Shown: piece after piece, positions 25,858-34,423 of the stretch
How the letters are laid out: every line of letters starts with the position of its first letter
Position numbering within the stretch: the stretch's first letter is position 1
Assembly (NCBI GenBank): GCA_025055455.1
Contig: JANWXD010000030.1
Coordinates: forward strand, 1-44,403
From: Bryobacteraceae bacterium
GTDB lineage: Bacteria; Acidobacteriota; Terriglobia; Bryobacterales; Bryobacteraceae
Reading direction: 5' to 3'
Length of the DNA: 44,403 bases
Made by a program: the position numbers and the translations under genes
The notes under the pieces: generated by a model
The model's database searches: none
Seen by the model: the letters and a program-made list of their open reading frames with translations, nothing else
What the model was told of the DNA's origin: nothing

Positions 25858-28800
25858 TCAGGCCCGTTTGGCGCGCCACCGCGCCACGAGGTAGTAAAGG
25901 GCGGGCAGCCCCACGAACGTCAGCGCCAGGGTCGAGGCCAGCCCTCCCACCACGACCGTGGCCAGGGGACGCTGCACGTCGCTGCCGATCCCCGTGGCTC
26001 GTGCCGCAGGGATCATGCCGAGCATCGCGACCACCACCATCATCAGCACAGGCCGCATCTGCGCCACGCACGCCTCGATGAGCATCTGCCGCAGCTCGGC
26101 GCCCGGTTGACGCCGCCGGCGGTTCACTTCCGTCAGCATCAACACCCCGCTCATCACGGCGACACCGAACAGGCTCACGAACCCGACCGCCGCCGAGACG
26201 CTCAGATGGATACCGCGCAGCGCCAGCAGGCCGATGCCGCCCACGAAAGAAAAGGGGACCGTGAGCATGACGATGAGCGAGTCCTGCGCATTGCGGAAGG
26301 CAAAAAACAGCAACACGAAAATGAGGAATACCGTCACCGGCAAGGCAATGCTGAGTCGCGCCTTGGCCCGCGCCATGTTCTCGAATTGCCCGCCCCACTC
26401 CACGGCGTAACCGTCGGGCAAGGGGATTTCCTGCTCGATCCGCCGCCGCACTTCGGCCGCAAAGCCACCCTGATCGCGGCCACGAATGTTCGTGCGGACG
26501 CTGATCATGCGGCGGTTCTCGCTTCGGGCGATGATGGACTCCCCATCGACGACCCGTACCGTGGCCAGTTGCCCCAGCGGCACGCGGGCGCCGCTGGGGG
26601 TGGCTACCAGCATGCCAGCGATGGCCCGCGCATCGGCCCGAGCCTCCGGGATGTACCGCACGGTGATGTCGAAGCGGCGGTCCCCATCGTAAAGGGTGCT
26701 GACCGTTCGCCCGCCGATGGCCAGCTCGATCAGCTCCTGCAAGTCCCGCACCCGCACGCCATAGCGGGCCATCTCCGTGCGGTTGACTTCGAGGACCAGC
26801 TGCGGCTGCCGCTCCTCCTGCTCGATCGAGCTGTCGGCCGCCCCGGGAATCTGTTTGACGATCTCGAGCGCCCGGCGCGCCAACTGGCGCAAGGTGTGCA
26901 GATCGGGCCCGGTGAACAAGATCGCCAGATCGGCGCTCGAGCCGGTCACTGCCTCGGTTACCGTGTCGATGATCGGCTGCGTGATGTTGTAGGAAGCCCC
27001 GGGCGCTTGCTCGGAGAACAGGCGCGCCAGTTCCTCGACGAGCATCGCCTTGGTGCGCCCGCGAGGCCACTCCGCGTAGGGTTGCAGCGTGATCAGAAAC
27101 TCGATCCGGTTGGGCCCGAACGGATCCGTGCCGGCGTCGTTGCGGCCGGCCTGCGAGGCCACGTCGCGCACGCCGGCCAGTCGCCGCACTTCGCCGCGGA
27201 TCACCTCCGCCACACGCGCGGTCTTGTCCAGCGAGGTGCCCGGCGGCAGGTTCAACCGGACCCATATCGTGCCTTCATCGAGATGCGGCAAGAACTCCGT
27301 ACCGAGCTGAAAGGCCAACCACACCGAACTTGCGACCACGGCCGCGGTGGCCGCCACCACCCGACCCGGACGGCGCAGCACCACTTCCAGCGTCCGGCGA
27401 TACCAGACCGCCAGGCGCGTGATGAAGGGATTGTCCCAACCCCCGCCCCCGTGACGGAACAAGAGCGTGGCCAGCGCCGGCACCAGCGTCATCGAGATCA
27501 CCAGCGCCCCGAGGAGAGCCATGCACACGGTGAAGGCCATCGGCGTAAACAGGCGGCGCTCGACGCGTTCCAACGTGAACAGCGGCAGGTAGGCGGCAAT
27601 GATGATCAGCATGGAAAAAAAGATCGGAGACTCCATTTCGAAGGCCGCGTCGCGGATCGCCAGATGGGCGTCCACGGTCCCCTGCCGCTCCTTCAGCCGG
27701 TGAAGGATGTGCTCGACCATCACCAGCGAGCCGTCCACGATGATGCCGAAGTCGATCGCGCCCAGCGAGAGCAAATTCGCCGGCACCCCCGCCACGCGCA
27801 TCGCGGTGAAGGCGAACAGCAGCGAAAGCGGAATCGTCAGCCCCGTCAGCACCGCCGCCCGCGCGCTGCCCAGGAAAAACAGCAGGACCAGCGTCACGAC
27901 CACCAGCCCCTCCACCAGCGTGCGGGACACCGTCCGCAGGGTGTTCCCCACGAGCTCCGTGCGGTCGTAGATGGTGCGGATCCGCACGCCGGCCGGCAGG
28001 CGCGTCCGCTCCAGCTCCTCAATCGCCTCGTGGACCCGTCGCAACACCTCGCTCGGGTTCTCGCCGCGCCGCATCAGCACGATCCCCTCGACCCCCCCGG
28101 TGCGCTCGTTGAGTCCGAAGATGCCCGTGCGGGGCGCCGGGCCGACGGTCACCCGGCCAAGATCCTTGACGTAGATGGGCACGCCGCGGGCCTCGCTGAC
28201 CACGCTGTTCTCGATATCCGCCACCGAGCGCAACAACCCCACGCCGCGCACGGCCATCGACTGCTGCCCGCTGTCGAGCAGCGCCCCGCCGGCGTTCCGG
28301 TTGGCGGCGGCCACCGCCTCGGCGATATCGGCCAGCGTCAACCGGTAGGTTTCCAACCGCAACGGGTCCACCTGGATCTGATACTGTTTGACCAGCCCGC
28401 CGAACGGCACCACGTCGGCCACGCCCGCCACTTGCAGCAGACGCGGCGCAATGACCCAGTCCTGCAGCTCTCGCATCTGCATCTCGTCCAGGTGCGGCGC
28501 CTCGATGGTGTAGCGAAACATCTCCCCGATCGGGGTCGCCATGGGGCCAAGCGCCGGTTGCAATCCTTCCGGCAGCTCCACCTCACGCAGCCGCTCGAGC
28601 ACCATCTGGCGAGCCCGGTAGAGATCCATATCGTGCTCGAAGGTCAGTTGCACCAGCGACAAGCCGAAGATCGTCCGCGACCGGCGGTGGATGACTCCCG
28701 GCGTGTTGTTCAGCGCCCGTTCGATGGGAATCGTGACCTGCTGCTCCACTTCCTCGGCCGCCAACCCCGGGGCCAGCGTGATCACGTCTACGCCGGGATC

Positions 28801-28926
28801 GGAGATGTCCGGATAGGCCTCGATTTGGAGCTGGGAAAAGGACCAAATCCCCGCGCCCACGAGCACCAGCGCCCCCACCAGCGTGAAAAAGCGCTGCTCG
28901 AGGGCAAAGCGCAGCAGCCCCCTCAC
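25858..28926 (-). CDS. czcA: Heavy-metal RND efflux pump, CzcA/CusA family
   Basis: Inner-membrane proton-driven exporter of 1022 residues with 12 membrane helices and two large periplasmic loops. AYPDISDPGVDVITLAPGL and VTIPIERALNNTPGV are typical of the heavy-metal RND branch. The proton-relay helix reads DFGIIVDGSLVMVEH at residues 392-406. The two aspartates (392, 398) and Glu405 match the DFGxxxDG type of Co/Zn/Cd or Ni exporters, whereas Cu/Ag pumps of the CusA type lack them. The residue after the Glu is His where Asn is usual. The GTG start overlaps the DUF190 gene by four bases. The exact metal is not determined. Confidence 0.93.
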   Translation of the reverse strand: MRGLLRFALEQRFFTLVGALVLVGAGIWSFSQLQIEAYPDISDPGVDVITLAPGLAAEEVEQQVTIPIERALNNTPGVIHRRSRTIFGLSLVQLTFEHDMDLYRARQMVLERLREVELPEGLQPALGPMATPIGEMFRYTIEAPHLDEMQMRELQDWVIAPRLLQVAGVADVVPFGGLVKQYQIQVDPLRLETYRLTLADIAEAVAAANRNAGGALLDSGQQSMAVRGVGLLRSVADIENSVVSEARGVPIYVKDLGRVTVGPAPRTGIFGLNERTGGVEGIVLMRRGENPSEVLRRVHEAIEELERTRLPAGVRIRTIYDRTELVGNTLRTVSRTLVEGLVVVTLVLLFFLGSARAAVLTGLTIPLSLLFAFTAMRVAGVPANLLSLGAIDFGIIVDGSLVMVEHILHRLKERQGTVDAHLAIRDAAFEMESPIFFSMLIIIAAYLPLFTLERVERRLFTPMAFTVCMALLGALVISMTLVPALATLLFRHGGGGWDNPFITRLAVWYRRTLEVVLRRPGRVVAATAAVVASSVWLAFQLGTEFLPHLDEGTIWVRLNLPPGTSLDKTARVAEVIRGEVRRLAGVRDVASQAGRNDAGTDPFGPNRIEFLITLQPYAEWPRGRTKAMLVEELARLFSEQAPGASYNITQPIIDTVTEAVTGSSADLAILFTGPDLHTLRQLARRALEIVKQIPGAADSSIEQEERQPQLVLEVNRTEMARYGVRVRDLQELIELAIGGRTVSTLYDGDRRFDITVRYIPEARADARAIAGMLVATPSGARVPLGQLATVRVVDGESIIARSENRRMISVRTNIRGRDQGGFAAEVRRRIEQEIPLPDGYAVEWGGQFENMARAKARLSIALPVTVFLIFVLLFFAFRNAQDSLIVMLTVPFSFVGGIGLLALRGIHLSVSAAVGFVSLFGVAVMSGVLMLTEVNRRRRQPGAELRQMLIEACVAQMRPVLMMVVVAMLGMIPAARATGIGSDVQRPLATVVVGGLASTLALTFVGLPALYYLVARWRAKRA

Positions 28927-29264
28927 CCGCCCGCCTTCCCTCCAGCTCTGTAAAGCACCTCACCGGCCAGGAGAAAGACCAACCCCTGCGTGATCATGGG
29001 CTGAATGCGCGGCAACACGGCCCGCAACCGGTCCTCCCGATCGATGGAGAGCACCACCACGGGGCGATCCGCCGTGGCCCCCGAGAGCACGTCTTGCGCG
29101 AACTGGTGGGCCGCGCCGTAGCCCAGCAGGCCCCGGAGCACCGTCGCCCCGGCGATGCCGGCGTCCATCAGCACGCGCACCACCGCCTCGTACAAAGGGA
29201 TCCGCGGGTCGCCCCAGGTGTCGCTCTCGTCGAAAAACACGAGCAGCATGTGCGCCGATTCCAT
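28923..29264 (-). CDS. DUF190 family protein inside the efflux operon
   Basis: A 113-residue protein matching DUF190 along its whole length: MLLVFFDESDTWG, PLYEAVVRVLMDAGIAGATV followed by LRGLLGYG, PVVVLSIDREDRLRAVLPRI and MITQGLVFL. DUF190 proteins have a ferredoxin-like fold related to PII/CutA proteins and form oligomers; function is unknown. ATG 29264 begins five bases after the adaptor's stop, and the stop overlaps the pump's start, so it is embedded in the transport operon. A regulatory or metal-sensing role for the pump is inference from position. The frame is open upstream through the adaptor gene but that part is not coding. Confidence 0.85.
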   Translation of the reverse strand: MESAHMLLVFFDESDTWGDPRIPLYEAVVRVLMDAGIAGATVLRGLLGYGAAHQFAQDVLSGATADRPVVVLSIDREDRLRAVLPRIQPMITQGLVFLLAGEVLYRAGGKAGG

Positions 29265-29269
29265 CGCCC

Positions 29270-30409
29270 TCAGTTGCCCCGCAGCAGCATCCCTCCATCC
29301 ACCACGATTCGGGCGCCGGGCCGTAAGCCCTCCACAATCGGTACCCAGTCGCCGATCCGCTTGCCCGCCTTCACCGCCACCGCGCGGAATCGGCCCGGGG
29401 CTTCTTCGACGAACACGGCCTCGCGTCCCTCCATCTGCACCAGCGCCCCCACAGGCGCCACCGGCACGTCCCGCTCGCTCTCCAAATGCCGAACCGTTCC
29501 GAACATCTCCGGGCGAAACCGGCCGGCACGGTTGTCCAGCTCCGCCCAAACCTTCAACGTGCGATTGACCGGGTCGACGCTGTCGGCAATCCGTGTGACG
29601 CGGCTTTGGAACACCTCGCCCGGATAGGCGTTGAGCCGCACTTCGAACCGCTCGCCGAGCTGCACCAGACGGATCGAGGTCTCAGGCACATCCGCCGCCA
29701 CCCAGACGGTGCTCAGGTCCGCCAGCGTCATCACGGGTTGGCTGGTGTCCGTGCGGTACTCGCCCGCCACCACGTTGAACTCGATCACTTTGCCGGACAG
29801 GGGCGCCCGCACTGTGATGCGCGGCCGGGATTCCCCGGGTTTCAGGCCCAGCAGCTCGAGCCGCGCTAGGGCGTGCTGGCGCGAGGTCTCCGCCTGCGCG
29901 ACCGCCGCCGTGGCTTGGCGCAGCGTTGTCTCGGCTGCCAGAACTTCCTTCTTGGCGATCGCATCGCCGCGGAACAGGTCCAGCACGCGGTCGTAGTCCT
30001 GCTGCGCCTTGGTCAGCTCCGCCCGCGCCGCCGTCAGCGTCAAGTCCGCGCGCAGGTATTCGGCGGCCGCCTCGTCCGCTGCGGGGCTTTCTAACGCCAG
30101 CAGCGGGGCGCCTTTTTCCACGGCGTCGCCGAACGCCACGAAGACTTCCGCCACGCGCCCCGGCGCCGGCAGCACCACTCGGGAAACGCGGTTCGGGTTG
30201 AACTCGATCTTGGCCGGCGCGGTGAACTCGTCCCTGGGTAGGCGTTCCACACGGACCTCTGCGACGCGAATCTGCCTCATCTTCGGCGACTCCGGCGGAA
30301 TTTCCACCACGCCGTCCAGCCGCGCCGGTGGCGCGGCCGCTTGCGGCGGAGGTGCCTGGCGGCAAGCCGCCAAGGCCCAAGCACAGGCCAGCACGAACAG
30401 CTTCCTCAC
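29270..30409 (-). CDS. czcB: RND efflux periplasmic adaptor lipoprotein
   Basis: Membrane-fusion subunit linking the CzcA-like pump to the outer-membrane channel. MRKLFVLACAWALAAC is a lipoprotein signal with lipobox LAAC at residues 13-16. A beta-barrel/lipoyl region follows, with VVLPAPGRVAEVFVAFGDAV then EKGAPLLALES. Next come an alpha-helical hairpin (about 105-165), the second lipoyl half (RAPLSGKVIEFNVVAGE) and the beta-barrel VWVAADVPETSIRLVQLGE. GTG 30409 is chosen because it gives the lipobox and overlaps the upstream TGA (GTGA). No His/Met-rich metal-binding N-terminus like that of CusB is seen. 379 residues. Confidence 0.92.
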   Translation of the reverse strand: MRKLFVLACAWALAACRQAPPPQAAAPPARLDGVVEIPPESPKMRQIRVAEVRVERLPRDEFTAPAKIEFNPNRVSRVVLPAPGRVAEVFVAFGDAVEKGAPLLALESPAADEAAAEYLRADLTLTAARAELTKAQQDYDRVLDLFRGDAIAKKEVLAAETTLRQATAAVAQAETSRQHALARLELLGLKPGESRPRITVRAPLSGKVIEFNVVAGEYRTDTSQPVMTLADLSTVWVAADVPETSIRLVQLGERFEVRLNAYPGEVFQSRVTRIADSVDPVNRTLKVWAELDNRAGRFRPEMFGTVRHLESERDVPVAPVGALVQMEGREAVFVEEAPGRFRAVAVKAGKRIGDWVPIVEGLRPGARIVVDGGMLLRGN

Positions 30410-31665
30410 GGCGCCTCCCTGGCCACGATGGCATCCAGTAAATACAGCGTGCGGGCATATTCCACGCGCGCCTCGTTGTAGGCCTGCATCGTCTCCCAAA
30501 ACGTTCGCTGTGCGTCCAGCAGGTCGAGGAACGACGCCTCTCCACGGCGGTAGGAGAATTCGATAATGTCACGGACACGGCGCGCTTGGCCGATCATCTC
30601 CACCTCCATCGACTCCAGCAGCTGCCGTGCTGTCTGATGCTGCTCCCACGCCCACGCCACTTCCGAGCGGATCTGCTGTTCCAAGGCTCGCAGGCGCGCC
30701 GCGGCCTGGTCGCGTTCCCGAAGCGCGCGCTCAATTTCGCCTTGGTTGCGATTCCACAGCGGCAGGGGGACCTCCAACCGAAGGCTGAGCGACTGCCCCG
30801 GCAGCGAACCGACAAACTGCTTGTGGTGAGCCACGCCCAGGTCCAGATTGGGACGAGCGAGGGCCTGTTGGAACTCCACTTCCGCCTCGGCGCGCCGCAG
30901 CTCGCGCCGCAGCGCCTCACGGTCCGGCCGCGCCTCCAAGGCAGCCGCTGTCAGCGACTCCAGATCGCCCGGAGGCCCCTCTCGCCGGATCTCGCCCGCT
31001 ACGTCGAATTCCGGTGACGGCGCTGGTCGTCCCATCAGCCGCTGAAGCTGGATCGCCTCCTGCCGGGCTTTGAGTTCTGCCCGCCGGAGCTGGTTGCGGA
31101 AACCGAGCGCCGCCACTTGGCTGCGCATCAGCTCCAAGCGGGCGATGTCGCCGGCTTGGTAGCGCGTCTCATTCACCTTGACCACGCCGTCGAAGGTTTC
31201 CAAGATCTCCTGCAGCGTTCGCACGTTTTCCCGAGCCAGGGCCAGGTTCAAATAGGCGTTCTGCACCTCGAGGACCAGCAAGCGCCGCGCGTCCAGAAAG
31301 GCCTGGCGGGCGGCGGCGGCGGCCTCGCTGGCAGCGAGCGTGCGCCAACGACGCTTGCCGGCCGTTTCCAGCTCCCAGCTCAGACCCGTCACCGCCTCGG
31401 TCGGTCCGGCGGGGCTCAGCTGCGGGTCGAATCCTGCACCGAGAAGGTCCAAATAAGTGCCGTCAACGCTGAGCCGCGGGTTAGGCCGGAGCCGAGCTTG
31501 CAGGACCCGCGCCTCGGCGATGCTGACGTCGTAGCGCCGGACCCGCAGCTCCGGATTGTTCCGGAGCGCTTCCTCGACCACTTCGCGGAGCGTGAGCTTC
31601 TGCTGCCCGTGAAGAACGGCGACACAAAGCAGGCATAGAATCCCCGTCCCCAACCACACTCCCAC
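30406..31665 (-). CDS. czcC: TolC-family outer-membrane factor
   Basis: Outer-membrane channel of the same tripartite exporter, 419 residues. A hydrophobic signal (VWLGTGILCLLCVAVLHG) precedes QQKLTLREVVEEALRNNPEL, the usual opening of OEP proteins. Two repeats of paired coiled-coil helices and beta strands follow, for example ARPNLDLGVAHHKQ, LSLRLEVPLPLWNRNQGEIE and YRRGEASFLDLLDAQRTFWE, the last being the standard C-terminal motif. GTG 31665 is preferred because GGGGGT lies five bases upstream and the signal starts there; ATG 31722 would add a non-conserved Arg-rich leader. It is the promoter-proximal gene of the metal-efflux operon. No metal-responsive regulator gene is adjacent. Confidence 0.9.
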   Translation of the reverse strand: MGVWLGTGILCLLCVAVLHGQQKLTLREVVEEALRNNPELRVRRYDVSIAEARVLQARLRPNPRLSVDGTYLDLLGAGFDPQLSPAGPTEAVTGLSWELETAGKRRWRTLAASEAAAAARQAFLDARRLLVLEVQNAYLNLALARENVRTLQEILETFDGVVKVNETRYQAGDIARLELMRSQVAALGFRNQLRRAELKARQEAIQLQRLMGRPAPSPEFDVAGEIRREGPPGDLESLTAAALEARPDREALRRELRRAEAEVEFQQALARPNLDLGVAHHKQFVGSLPGQSLSLRLEVPLPLWNRNQGEIERALRERDQAAARLRALEQQIRSEVAWAWEQHQTARQLLESMEVEMIGQARRVRDIIEFSYRRGEASFLDLLDAQRTFWETMQAYNEARVEYARTLYLLDAIVAREAP

Positions 31666-31762
31666 ATCATACCCCCGGGGCCTGCGAGGATCCGTCCGGC
31701 GGACTCGAGGACCTCGTCGCAAAACCTCGACGGCTCGTGGAAGGGTTTCGGCGGCGAGGCCC

Positions 31763-32683
31763 TCAACGGGCGCGCCACGCTTCTACCGCCTCCCGCGCCG
31801 CTACGATGGTGTTCACGTGGATCCGCACCGTGTCCTGCAGGCGGAAGGCGTAGCCGCCCGCCAGCGTCACTGCGACCGCGGCGCCCCGCTTGAGCGCCCC
31901 CTCGATCACCAGCCGGTCCCGCTCCTTCAGCCCCGCCATGCTGAGCGCCAAGCCGCCGAGCTGGTCCTGATAGTAAGGATCCGCTCCGGCGACATAGACG
32001 ACTAGGTTGGGGCGGAAGTTCTCCAGTGAGGGGACATAGGCACTGCGAAGTCGGTCTAAGTACTCGCCGTCGCCGGTTTCGTCGGGTAAGTGGACGTCAC
32101 AGTCTGAGGGCGGCTTGATCGCGGGATAGTTGTTGTACTGGTGGATCGAAAAGGTAAATACATTGTGGTCCCCGGCGAAAATGGCCGCCGTGCCGTTGCC
32201 ATGGTGAACGTCACAGTCGGCCACCAGCGCCCGCTCGATCCGACCCTCCCGCAGCAGCCGCCGCACCGCCACGGCGATGTCGTTGATCGCACAGAAGCCT
32301 TCGCCGTGGCCGGCAAAGGCGTGATGGAAACCGCCGCCGATGTTGAAGCCCACTCCGTCGCGCAACGCCAGACGGCAGGCCAGCGTCGTGCCCCCGGCCG
32401 CCAGCCAGAAGGCTTCCACCATCTGCCGCGAGTAGGGAATCTCCAGCCGCATCAGTTCCTCGAACGACAGCGTCCCGGTCTTGAGCTTCCGTACCCAAGC
32501 CGCATCGTGCACCGCCAGAATGTCCTCGTCGGGCGCCGGCTCGGGTCGGACGAAATCTTCCTCTGCGGCCAAACCTTCCGCCAGAACCCGCTCGCGGATC
32601 AGCCGGTATTTCTGGGCCGGAAACACGTGGTCGCCCAAATTGAGGTCATAACCGTCGTGGTAGACGAGGCGGAAGGGCAGCAT
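31763..32683 (-). CDS. Histone-deacetylase-family amidohydrolase
   Basis: Zn-dependent deacetylase of the arginase/HDAC fold, 306 residues. The catalytic set is complete: GGGFHHAFAGHGEGFCAIND (His120-His121), VADCDVHHGNGTA (zinc ligands Asp158 and His160), GADPYYQDQLGGLALS (zinc ligand Asp235) and GGYAF (Tyr278 equivalent). Bacterial members remove acyl groups from lysines, acetylpolyamines or small amides; histones are not implied. The start at 32683 (MLPFRLVYHDGYDL) begins exactly at the conserved domain; the frame is open further upstream across the divergent gene. Divergent from the DNA ligase gene with 46 bases between them. Confidence 0.92.
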   Translation of the reverse strand: MLPFRLVYHDGYDLNLGDHVFPAQKYRLIRERVLAEGLAAEEDFVRPEPAPDEDILAVHDAAWVRKLKTGTLSFEELMRLEIPYSRQMVEAFWLAAGGTTLACRLALRDGVGFNIGGGFHHAFAGHGEGFCAINDIAVAVRRLLREGRIERALVADCDVHHGNGTAAIFAGDHNVFTFSIHQYNNYPAIKPPSDCDVHLPDETGDGEYLDRLRSAYVPSLENFRPNLVVYVAGADPYYQDQLGGLALSMAGLKERDRLVIEGALKRGAAVAVTLAGGYAFRLQDTVRIHVNTIVAAREAVEAWRAR

Positions 32684-32729
32684 CGGTCTTCGCCCAAGTG
32701 TAACAAGGCGCGACAAGCCCTGAACTACG

Positions 32730-34358
32730 ATGGCAACTAGCATGCGTCGTTTCGCCGAGACGGCCGAGGCCGTGGCCGGCACCTCCAGCAAGAACGAGAA
32801 GATTCGGATCCTAGCGGCGTACCTGCAATCGCTCCCCCTCGAAGACGCCGCCACCGCAGCGGTGTTTTTCACCGGCCGTCCCTTCCCCCGCTCGGAGGAA
32901 GCGGTGGCCGCCGTCGGAGGCTCACTGCTCTGGCAGGCCGTGGCCGCGCTCTCCGGGGCGCCCCCGGACCGCATGGCGGAAACCTACCGCCAGCACGGCG
33001 ATCTCGGCGAGGCCGCCGCCGAGCTGCTCGCACGCCGGCGGCCGGGCCCAGGCCTCTCTCTCGCCCAGACCGCCGCCGGCTTGCGGCGCCTGGCGCGGGA
33101 GCGCACTCAATCCGGAAAGCTCGGAGTCCTCACGGACCTGCTCGCAGCCGACTCGCCTGTGGTGGCCAAGTACCTCATCAAGATTCTGACGGGCGAGCTG
33201 CGCATCGGCCTGAAAGAGAGCCTGGTCGAAGAGGCGGTCGCCGCCGCCTTCGGCCGGGCGCCGGACGACGTCCGCCGCGCCCACATGCTGACCGGTGACA
33301 TCGCCGAGACCTTACGCTTGGCCGCCGCCGGCGCGCTCAGCTCGGCGCGCTTGCGCCTGCTCCGCCCGGTCGGCTTCATGCTCGCCGGCGCCGCCGAAAC
33401 GGCGGCCGATCTCGCCGCGGCCTTCCCTGGCGGGGCCTTCATCGAAGACAAGTACGACGGCATCCGCGCCCAGGCTCACAAACACGGCGACACGGTGAAG
33501 CTTTTCTCCCGTACCCTGGACGAGCTGGTCGAGTTCCCCGAGCTCTTCGATCCGCTCGCCTCCCTGCCCGGCGAGTGGGTGCTGGATGGAGAAATCGTCG
33601 CCTGGCGCAATGATCGCCCGCTGCCCTTCACCGAGCTCCAGCAGCGTCTCGGCCGCAAGGAAGCCGACTTGTTCCTTCCATTGGAGATCCCGGTGCGTTT
33701 TATCGCCTTCGACATTCTCTACCGCGACAGTGAACTGCTGCTAGACAGCCCGCTCGAGCGCCGCCGACGGATCCTGGAAGCGCTGCTCGCCGAGGCCCCA
33801 GCCGGCGTGGACCTCGCGCCGCTCGCTCACGCCCGTGGAAGGGAGGCTTTCCAGCGCGAATTCGAGGCGGCCCTGGCGCGAGGCAACGAGGGCATCATGG
33901 CCAAGTCCCCTCGTTCACCTTACATTCCGGGGCGCCGCGGGCGCTACTGGCTCAAACTCAAACGCCCCATGGCGACCCTTGACGTGGTGGTCACTGCCGT
34001 CGAGTACGGCCACGGCAAGCGCCGCGGCCTGCTGTCGGACTATACGTTCGCCGTGCGCGACGGCGACCGGTTCCGCAACATCGGCAAGGCCTACTCGGGC
34101 CTCACTGACGAGGAAATCCGCCGTCTGACGGGCCACTTTCTGGAGCACACACTCGAGGACGAAGGCTTTCGCAAAATCGTCGAACCCAGCGTCGTGCTGG
34201 AGGTCGCCTTCAACGCCATCCAGCGTTCGACGCGTCACGACAGCGGCTACGCCTTGCGCTTTCCCCGCATCGTCCGCCTCCGCCCCGACAAAGCGCCCGC
34301 GGAAGTCGACACCCTCGAGCGGGTCGAACGACTGTACCGGAGCCAGGGCTGGTCATAA
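32730..34358 (+). CDS. lig: ATP-dependent DNA ligase, archaeal/LigB type
   Basis: Seals nicks in duplex DNA using ATP. 542 residues in three parts: an alpha-helical DNA-binding domain (about 1-205, with HGDLGEAAAELL, SGKLGVLTDLL and LRIGLKESLVEEA), the adenylation domain (motif I EDKYDGIRAQ with Lys241, motif III FDILYRDSELLL, motif IV EGIMAKS, motif V YWLKLKRP), and an OB fold. The helical domain resembles archaeal ligases and mycobacterial LigB, not the Ku-associated LigD. Replication normally uses the NAD-dependent LigA, so a repair role is likely. ATG 32730 is used; ATG 32742 (MRRFAETAEAV) starts closer to the family's usual N-terminus. No Ku or LigB-associated helicase/exonuclease genes are adjacent. 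Confidence 0.95.
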   Translation: MATSMRRFAETAEAVAGTSSKNEKIRILAAYLQSLPLEDAATAAVFFTGRPFPRSEEAVAAVGGSLLWQAVAALSGAPPDRMAETYRQHGDLGEAAAELLARRRPGPGLSLAQTAAGLRRLARERTQSGKLGVLTDLLAADSPVVAKYLIKILTGELRIGLKESLVEEAVAAAFGRAPDDVRRAHMLTGDIAETLRLAAAGALSSARLRLLRPVGFMLAGAAETAADLAAAFPGGAFIEDKYDGIRAQAHKHGDTVKLFSRTLDELVEFPELFDPLASLPGEWVLDGEIVAWRNDRPLPFTELQQRLGRKEADLFLPLEIPVRFIAFDILYRDSELLLDSPLERRRRILEALLAEAPAGVDLAPLAHARGREAFQREFEAALARGNEGIMAKSPRSPYIPGRRGRYWLKLKRPMATLDVVVTAVEYGHGKRRGLLSDYTFAVRDGDRFRNIGKAYSGLTDEEIRRLTGHFLEHTLEDEGFRKIVEPSVVLEVAFNAIQRSTRHDSGYALRFPRIVRLRPDKAPAEVDTLERVERLYRSQGWS

Positions 34359-34392
34359 TCCGATTGCGTGTTCCCGCCTGTTCCCTGTAACC

Positions 34393-34420
34393 CCCGAACC
34401 CTCGGGTCAGTCTTTATCCC
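34393..34420 (+). terminator. Weak candidate terminator after DNA ligase
   Basis: A 5-bp stem CCCGA/TCGGG (34393-34397 with 34402-34406) encloses a four-base loop and is followed by TCAGTCTTTAT. The stem is short and the T-run interrupted, so efficiency would be low. It lies 34 bases after the ligase stop and just before the yceI start. Confidence 0.25.
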
Positions 34421-34423
34421 CGT

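Noticed and set aside
26107-28953. 948-codon + strand open frame opposite the CzcA-type pump
   Set aside because: Composition is that of an antisense shadow and no motif is recognisable; the pump on the - strand is unambiguous.
32684-32974. N-terminal extension of the deacetylase frame across the ligase gene
   Set aside because: Antisense to the ligase start and without similarity to the family; the fold begins at MLPFRLVYHDGY.
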